The notes under the pieces: model-generated
Seen by the model: only the letters and a program-made list of their open reading frames with translations
What the model was told of the DNA's origin: nothing
Database searches by the model: none
In this document: piece by piece, positions 6,520 to 10,564 of the stretch
Layout: the number at the start of each line of letters is the position of its first letter
Numbering within the stretch: the stretch's first letter is position 1
Program-made: the position numbers and the translations under genes
Source: Rhodospirillaceae bacterium
GTDB taxonomy: Bacteria > Pseudomonadota > Alphaproteobacteria > Rhodospirillales > 2-02-FULL-58-16
Direction: 5' to 3'
Length of the DNA stretch: 10,564 nucleotides
Assembly (NCBI GenBank): GCA_030623425.1
Contig: JAUXMA010000027.1
Coordinates: 1-10,564, forward strand

Positions 6520-7632
6520 ATGGCGTGGACTCCAAAAGGCGGCAGCGGACAGGGACCTTGGGGCAGCGGGTCGGGAGGCGGTCCGCGGCCGCCGGACATC
6601 GAAGACCTGTTGCGCCGCGGCCAGGACCGATTCAAAAGCTTCATGCCGGGCGGCGCCGGCAGGACGCGTGGCATAATTCTCATTGGCTTGGTGGTGCTCG
6701 CCTTCTGGCTGGCCAGTGGGTTCTACCGCGTCCAGCCGGAAGAGCAGGGGGTGGCGCTGATTTTCGGCAAATGGGTGGCGACGACCGATCCTGGGTTGAG
6801 ATACAACCTGCCGCCGCCCATCGGCGCCGTTTACAAGCCGAAGGTGACCCGTGAGAATCTGACCAATGTCGGCTTCCGCGCGGGCTTCGAGACGCCCCAG
6901 GAGGCGAGGCGTGAGGCGAGGCGTCAGGGCGGGGCGAGGAGTGACGTCATCGAAGAAAGCCTGATGCTCACCGGCGACGAGAACATCATCGACGTCCAGT
7001 TCGTCACCTTCTGGGTGATCAATGATGCCGGCAAATTCCTCTTTCACATCCGCAACCCGGCGCAGACCGTCAAGGACGCATCGGAAAGCGCCATGCGCGA
7101 GCTCCTCGGCAAATCGAGCTTCGAGTTCGTCCGCACCAAGGGGCGAGTCAAGATTCAGGATGAAGCCAAGATTCTGATCCAGAGTATCCTCGATGATTAC
7201 GGCGCCGGAATCTTGGTCACCCGGGTGCAATTGCAGAAGATCGATCCTCCCGGCCGCGTGCTCGACTCGTTTCGGGACGTCCAGGCGGCGCGCGCCGACA
7301 AGGAGCGCGCCGTCAACGAGGCCCAAGCCTACCTCAACGAGGTCGTCGAGAGGGCCGAAGGCGAGGCCCAGAAGATCGTCAAGGAAGCCGAAGGTTACAA
7401 GCAACAGAAAATCGCCCTCGCCAGCGGCGAATCGCAACGCTTTCTCTCCGTGTACAAAGAGTACTTACAGGATAAAAAAGTGACAACACGCCGCCTTTAC
7501 CTGGAAACCATGAAATCGGTGATGCGCGGCATGGACAAGGTGCTGATCGATAACTCGATGGGCGGCAGCGGCGTCGTTCCTTATCTGCCTCTGCGGGAGC
7601 TCGGCAAGCGCGGCGGGGAGGTAATCCAATGA
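6520..7632 (+). CDS. hflK: HflK, SPFH-family subunit of the FtsH-modulating complex
   Basis: A 370-residue membrane protein that assembles with HflC into a large cage around the FtsH protease and modulates its activity. The N-terminal cytoplasmic segment (1-50) is rich in G and P, with PWGSGSGGGPRPPDIEDLLR typical of HflK. One transmembrane helix follows at about 51-67 (GIILIGLVVLAFWLASG). The SPFH domain starts at FYRVQPEEQGVALIFGKW and includes ESLMLTGDENIIDVQFVTFWVI. A long charged helix (about 265-325) with repeated A, E and K leads to a C-terminus rich in G. Residues 128-135 read EARREARR, from a 12-bp in-frame duplication (6901-6924), in a variable loop of the SPFH domain. The last codon overlaps the hflC start (ATGA). 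The start has AGGGAA nine bases upstream. Confidence 0.96.
   Translation: MAWTPKGGSGQGPWGSGSGGGPRPPDIEDLLRRGQDRFKSFMPGGAGRTRGIILIGLVVLAFWLASGFYRVQPEEQGVALIFGKWVATTDPGLRYNLPPPIGAVYKPKVTRENLTNVGFRAGFETPQEARREARRQGGARSDVIEESLMLTGDENIIDVQFVTFWVINDAGKFLFHIRNPAQTVKDASESAMRELLGKSSFEFVRTKGRVKIQDEAKILIQSILDDYGAGILVTRVQLQKIDPPGRVLDSFRDVQAARADKERAVNEAQAYLNEVVERAEGEAQKIVKEAEGYKQQKIALASGESQRFLSVYKEYLQDKKVTTRRLYLETMKSVMRGMDKVLIDNSMGGSGVVPYLPLRELGKRGGEVIQ
6901..6924 (+). repeat. 12-bp in-frame tandem duplication within hflK
   Basis: Two perfect adjacent copies of gaggcgaggcgt at 6901-6912 and 6913-6924, each encoding EARR. The following bases continue in a similar G- and C-rich, arginine-coding pattern (QGGARSD), so the segment looks like a site of replication slippage. 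The frame is kept, and it lies in a charged loop between conserved parts of the SPFH domain. Confidence 0.85.
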
Positions 7633-8516
7633 CAATGAACAAAACAATCCTCGCCGTGATCGGCTTAATCGTCATCGCCCTCGGCGTGACCGCCTTCGGG
7701 GCGGTGTTTACGGTCCATCAGGCGGAGCAAACCCTGGTCTTGCAGTTCGGCAACCCCGTCCGCGTGGTTCGGGATCCCGGTATTCATTTTAAGCTGCCGT
7801 TCATCCAGAACGTTGTTGCTTTCGACAAACGGGTCCTTGACTTCGACGCCAAAGCCGAGGAAGTGCCGACCAGCGATCAGAAACAATTGGTGGTCGACGC
7901 CTTCGCCCGCTACCGGATCATGGATCCCCTGAAGTTTTACCAGACGGTGAACAACGAACGCGGCATGCAAATCCGCCTGGGCAACCTCATCAACGCCAAC
8001 CTTCGCGCCGTTTTCGGTGAAGTCTCCTTGGCCACCCTTCTAACGGCGGAACGGGGCAAGCTCATCCGCAACATCGCCGATCGGGTCAAACTGCAAGGCA
8101 CGGCTTTCGGCATCGACGTCATCGACGTGCGGCTGAAGCGGGTCGATCTGCCGGAAGCAAACAGCCAGGCGATCTTCCGCCGCATGCAGACCCAGCGCGA
8201 GCAGGAGGCCCGCAAGATACGCGCCGAGGGGCAGAAAGACGCGAAACGCATCCGCGCCGATGCCGACAAGCAGCGCACGATCATCCAGGCCAACGCCCAA
8301 AAGAAAGGAGATATCCTGCGCGGCGAGGGCGAGGCCAAGGCGCAAAACACTTATAACGCCGCCTACGGCCAGGACCGCGACTTTTTCGATTTTTGGGTTT
8401 CCATGAACGCGCTCAGTGAAGGGCTCACCGGCGAATCGACGCGTTATATCGGTCCGCCGGATGGCGACTTTTTCCGGTTTTTCAGTGACATCACCGGCAA
8501 ATCCAAAAGGAAGTAA
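7629..8516 (+). CDS. hflC: HflC, SPFH-family partner of HflK
   Basis: A 295-residue partner of HflK in the complex that surrounds and modulates FtsH in the inner membrane. An N-terminal membrane anchor spans about residues 6-27 (ILAVIGLIVIALGVTAFGAV). The SPFH domain begins with FTVHQAEQTLVLQFGNPVRV and includes PGIHFKLPFIQNV and LKRVDLPEANSQAIFRRMQT. A helical segment rich in A, R, E and K (about 185-245) contains REQEARKIRAEGQKDAKRIR, typical of HflC, followed by FFDFWVSMNAL near the C-terminus. The ATG overlaps the hflK TGA (ATGA), and GGGGAGGT ends five bases before the start, so the two proteins are probably made by coupled translation. Length and motifs are normal for the family. The earlier report of intrinsic protease activity in such proteins is not supported by anything visible here. 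Confidence 0.96.
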   Translation: MTMNKTILAVIGLIVIALGVTAFGAVFTVHQAEQTLVLQFGNPVRVVRDPGIHFKLPFIQNVVAFDKRVLDFDAKAEEVPTSDQKQLVVDAFARYRIMDPLKFYQTVNNERGMQIRLGNLINANLRAVFGEVSLATLLTAERGKLIRNIADRVKLQGTAFGIDVIDVRLKRVDLPEANSQAIFRRMQTQREQEARKIRAEGQKDAKRIRADADKQRTIIQANAQKKGDILRGEGEAKAQNTYNAAYGQDRDFFDFWVSMNALSEGLTGESTRYIGPPDGDFFRFFSDITGKSKRK

Positions 8517-8606
8517 CCGGGTCGTTGAGCCGGCATGAGGGGCCGACGGCGTCCGCTTTGGCGAGCCGCGCGGCGCCATCCACCGCCGAGATCGACGGAG
8601 GCGACC

Positions 8607-8792
8607 ATGACCGATCTCATGACCGCGCTGGCCTTGGCAATCGCCATCGAAGGGGCCATTTACGCCCTTTTTCCCGACGCCATGAAAAGGATGATGCTGA
8701 GTATGCTGGCGCAGCCCCAGAATACCTTGCGGACCGTCGGACTGACGGCGGCGATCGTCGGCGTCGGCATCGTTTGGCTGATCCGCGGGTGA
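8607..8792 (+). CDS. DUF2065 small membrane protein (YjeT-like)
   Basis: A 61-residue protein of the DUF2065 family, of unknown function. E. coli yjeT, a member of the family, also follows hflC. Two hydrophobic segments are seen: residues about 4-22 (LMTALALAIAIEGAIYALF) and 42-58 (RTVGLTAAIVGVGIVWL), joined by a basic loop containing PDAMKRMM. That is the usual family pattern, suggesting a hairpin in the inner membrane. ATG 8607 is chosen over the in-frame ATG 8535: GGAGG sits a few bases upstream, and the extra 24 residues of the longer frame are rich in R and P with no match. The gap to hflC is 90 bases with no clear terminator, so it is probably in the same operon. A role with HflKC is inferred from linkage only. 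Confidence 0.88.
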   Translation: MTDLMTALALAIAIEGAIYALFPDAMKRMMLSMLAQPQNTLRTVGLTAAIVGVGIVWLIRG

Positions 8793-8808
8793 TCGCATTA
8801 TTGTGTTC

Positions 8809-8852
8809 GCGGGGCCTTGGTTCCAACATTTTTTTGCTCCATGCGGCCCCGC
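8809..8852. terminator. GC-rich inverted repeat with T-run, between DUF2065 gene and degP
   Basis: GCGGGGCC (8809-8816) and GGCCCCGC (8845-8852) are perfect 8-bp arms separated by 28 bases that include seven consecutive T (8829-8835) and a small TTGG/CCAA stem (8817-8826). The T-run lies in the loop and not after the stem, so it is not a standard terminator. It may still halt transcription from the hflKC unit, or be a binding site for a regulator of degP. Confidence 0.4.
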
Positions 8853-8871
8853 CAACACTCCGCTCCGGTTC

Positions 8872-8898
8872 TTGACAATGGGGCGGTGATGACTAAAT
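8872..8898 (+). promoter_or_regulatory. Possible degP promoter
   Basis: A perfect -35 hexamer TTGACA stands at 8872-8877. The best -10 candidates are poor: CTAAAT at 8893-8898 (15-base spacing) or TAAATG at 8894-8899 (16-base spacing). If real, transcription would start near 8905, after the upstream ATG (8897) of the degP frame, and translation would have to begin further in, for example at GTG 8943. The weak -10 keeps confidence low. Confidence 0.35.
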
Positions 8899-10456
8899 GC
8901 CGTGTGGTTTGAAAAACCTGAAATGCGTGGAGAACCTTGAAGTGGATCACCTGAACTTTGGAGCGGCCCGTGCCCAGCGGTTGAGTTCGGCTTCCATCCG
9001 TCCACGGGCCGCCTGGTTGGCGGCCGTTTTCATCGCCTTTGGTTTCATCGCCGCCTCGGTGGCGGCCAACGCCAAGGCGGTGCCGGAAAGCTTCGCCGAC
9101 CTGGCGGAAAAGCTTCTTCCCGCCGTGGTCAACATTTCCACCACCCAGACGATCGAAGGCGGCGGCGGGCCGCAAATTCCCCAATTTCCTCCCGGCTCGC
9201 CTTTCGAGGAATTCTTCAAAGAGTTTTTCGAGCGCAACCGCCCGCAACAGCGCCAACGCCGGATCACCGCCTTGGGGTCGGGATTCATCGTCGAATCCAA
9301 CAGCCAAGGCGAAACCTATGTGGTGACCAACAACCACGTGATCGCGGAGGCCGACAAAATCACCGTTATTCTTCAGGACGGTACTCGGCTCGAGGCGGAA
9401 CTGACCGGCCGCGACCCCAGGACCGACCTTGCCGTTCTCAAAGTGAAGTCGAAGAGCAAGCTCAAAACCATAAGTTTCGGGGATTCGGATACAGCGCGGA
9501 TCGGCGATTGGGTGATCGCCATCGGCAATCCTTTCGGTTTGGGCGGCACCGTCACCGTCGGCATCATCTCGGCCCACCACCGCGACATCAATTCCGGCCC
9601 CTACGATGACTTCATTCAGACCGACGCCTCCATCAACCGCGGCAACTCGGGCGGGCCGATGTTCAACACCAAAGGCGAAGTCATCGGCATCAATTCGGCC
9701 ATTTACTCGCCCTCGGGGGGCAGTGTCGGCATCGGTTTCGCCATTCCATCCTCAACGGCTCGACGGATCATCGGTCAATTGATCAAGCAAGGACTTGTGC
9801 GCCGGGGTTGGCTTGGTGTGCGCATCCAGACGGTGAACAGCGAGATCGCCGAGACTCTTGGCCTGGAAAAGGCCGAGGGAGCCTTGGTCGCCAGCGTCAT
9901 AGAGGATGGTCCCGCCGAGAAGGCGACAATCCGGGCCGGTGACATCATCCTCGAATTCGACGGCAAATCCATATCCAGGATGCGCAGCTTGCCCCGCCTC
10001 GTCGCCGATACGGACGTCGACAAAGAGGTCTCGGTGGTGATCTGGCGAGACAACAAAAAGGTGCGGCTCCAAGTGACCGTTGGAAAACTCGAGGAAAGCA
10101 GCCCGCAAGTCGCGTTCCGGTCCGGCGACGGGACGAAGGAAAGCAAACTGACCGTCGTCAAGCAATTGGGCCTGACCCTGTCATCGGTGACGAGCCGCCT
10201 GCGCGACCGATACAAGCTGGACAAGGATACGGCGGGGGTCGTCGTGACCTCGGTCGAGGATGGCGGCGTCGCCGCCGGAAAAGGCATCCGTCCCGGCGAC
10301 CTCATCGTCGAGGTGAGCCAGCAGAAGGTGACCCAGCCGGTGCAGATCGTCTCGCGGATTGACGAGGCCCGCTCGTCGGGCCGCAAGTCGGTGCTCTTTT
10401 TGGTGGAGGGACAGGGGGGGCTGCGCTTCATCGCCCTTCGCATCGATCAGGGCTGA
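8897..10456 (+). CDS. degP: Do/DegP-family periplasmic serine protease (HtrA type)
   Basis: Up to 519 residues in the longest frame. A trypsin-like protease that degrades or holds misfolded proteins in the periplasm. A hydrophobic signal segment (about 39-58, AAWLAAVFIAFGFIAAS) ends near AKA-VPES, a likely signal peptidase site at about 61. The catalytic triad is intact: H147 (VVTNNHVIAEAD), D177 (DPRTDLAVLKV) and S251 (INRGNSGGPMFN). The segment PFEEFFKEFFERNRPQQRQR (102-121) fits the LA loop. Two PDZ domains follow, at about 302-396 (RRGWLGVRIQ to LQVTVGKLE) and about 420-516, the second ending FIALRIDQG. The 38 residues before the signal segment are unusual, so the true start may be GTG 8943, with GGAG upstream. 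It lies downstream of hflKC in the same direction. The degP symbol is by family; DegQ or MucD are alternatives. Confidence 0.94.
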   Translation: MPCGLKNLKCVENLEVDHLNFGAARAQRLSSASIRPRAAWLAAVFIAFGFIAASVAANAKAVPESFADLAEKLLPAVVNISTTQTIEGGGGPQIPQFPPGSPFEEFFKEFFERNRPQQRQRRITALGSGFIVESNSQGETYVVTNNHVIAEADKITVILQDGTRLEAELTGRDPRTDLAVLKVKSKSKLKTISFGDSDTARIGDWVIAIGNPFGLGGTVTVGIISAHHRDINSGPYDDFIQTDASINRGNSGGPMFNTKGEVIGINSAIYSPSGGSVGIGFAIPSSTARRIIGQLIKQGLVRRGWLGVRIQTVNSEIAETLGLEKAEGALVASVIEDGPAEKATIRAGDIILEFDGKSISRMRSLPRLVADTDVDKEVSVVIWRDNKKVRLQVTVGKLEESSPQVAFRSGDGTKESKLTVVKQLGLTLSSVTSRLRDRYKLDKDTAGVVVTSVEDGGVAAGKGIRPGDLIVEVSQQKVTQPVQIVSRIDEARSSGRKSVLFLVEGQGGLRFIALRIDQG

Positions 10457-10495
10457 CGGGAAATTCGGTGACAGAAATTCTCGCGCCGATGCGGA

Positions 10496-10564
10496 TCAAA
10501 CGGAGAAGAACTCGATATACCACCGCAGATCCTCTTCCGGCATCGGATAATCGATGCCGTCGCG
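10496..10564 (-). CDS. 3' end of an unidentified minus-strand gene (partial)
   Basis: The last 22 codons of a frame open to the window edge, ending at TGA 10498-10496. The visible C-terminus reads RDGIDYPMPEEDLRWYIEFF followed by SV. Its composition (acidic and aromatic residues, no arginine-rich shadow pattern) suggests real coding sequence. It converges with degP across a 39-bp gap with no obvious terminator. I do not recognise the family from this fragment. Confidence 0.5.
   Translation of the reverse strand, partial: RDGIDYPMPEEDLRWYIEFFSV

Noticed and set aside
8040..9005. 321-codon minus-strand frame across hflC, DUF2065 gene and degP start
   Set aside because: It is antisense to three well-supported genes and has no domain features.

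Overview
The window looks like chromosomal DNA of an alphaproteobacterium, most likely a Rhodospirillales-type lineage. The base composition is GC-rich, the tmRNA gene is the circularly permuted two-piece form typical of that class, and the SspB is of the alphaproteobacterial type. The gene neighbourhood (sspB, a FumA-type fumarase, thyA, folA, mrp, hflK-hflC, a DUF2065 gene, a Do/DegP protease) also fits what I know of alphaproteobacteria. I see no insertion sequence, phage gene, CRISPR array, tRNA or rRNA. This is a mostly housekeeping region with one decaying patch.

Layout. From about 3.66 kb down to 0.2 kb everything reads on the minus strand: permuted ssrA (tmRNA), sspB, class I fumarase, a broken SagB-type nitroreductase, a 48-residue ORF that looks like a rearranged remnant, and a small ribbon-helix-helix protein. 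The last genes are joined by 4-nt start/stop overlaps. From 3.80 to 5.12 kb thyA and folA (dTMP and tetrahydrofolate synthesis) read on the plus strand. They are divergent from ssrA and convergent with mrp, the Fe-S cluster carrier ATPase, at 5.20-6.32 kb on the minus strand. A 203-bp divergent intergenic region with a 16-bp tandem repeat separates mrp from the plus-strand run hflK-hflC-DUF2065-degP (6.52-10.46 kb). The window ends in the 3' end of an unidentified minus-strand gene.

How the genes fit together. Four of the loci concern protein quality control. tmRNA rescues stalled ribosomes and adds a degradation tag. SspB tethers tagged proteins to ClpXP. HflK/HflC form the SPFH membrane complex that modulates FtsH. 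DegP degrades misfolded envelope proteins. The tag can be read directly as ANDNEAFALAA, and its gene lies just upstream of, and on the same strand as, the gene for its adaptor. Mrp may supply the [4Fe-4S] cluster needed by the class I fumarase, but that link is inference. The most unusual stretch is 437-1062, where an internally deleted nitroreductase and an apparent hydrolase fragment still keep overlapping start/stop junctions into the downstream RHH gene.
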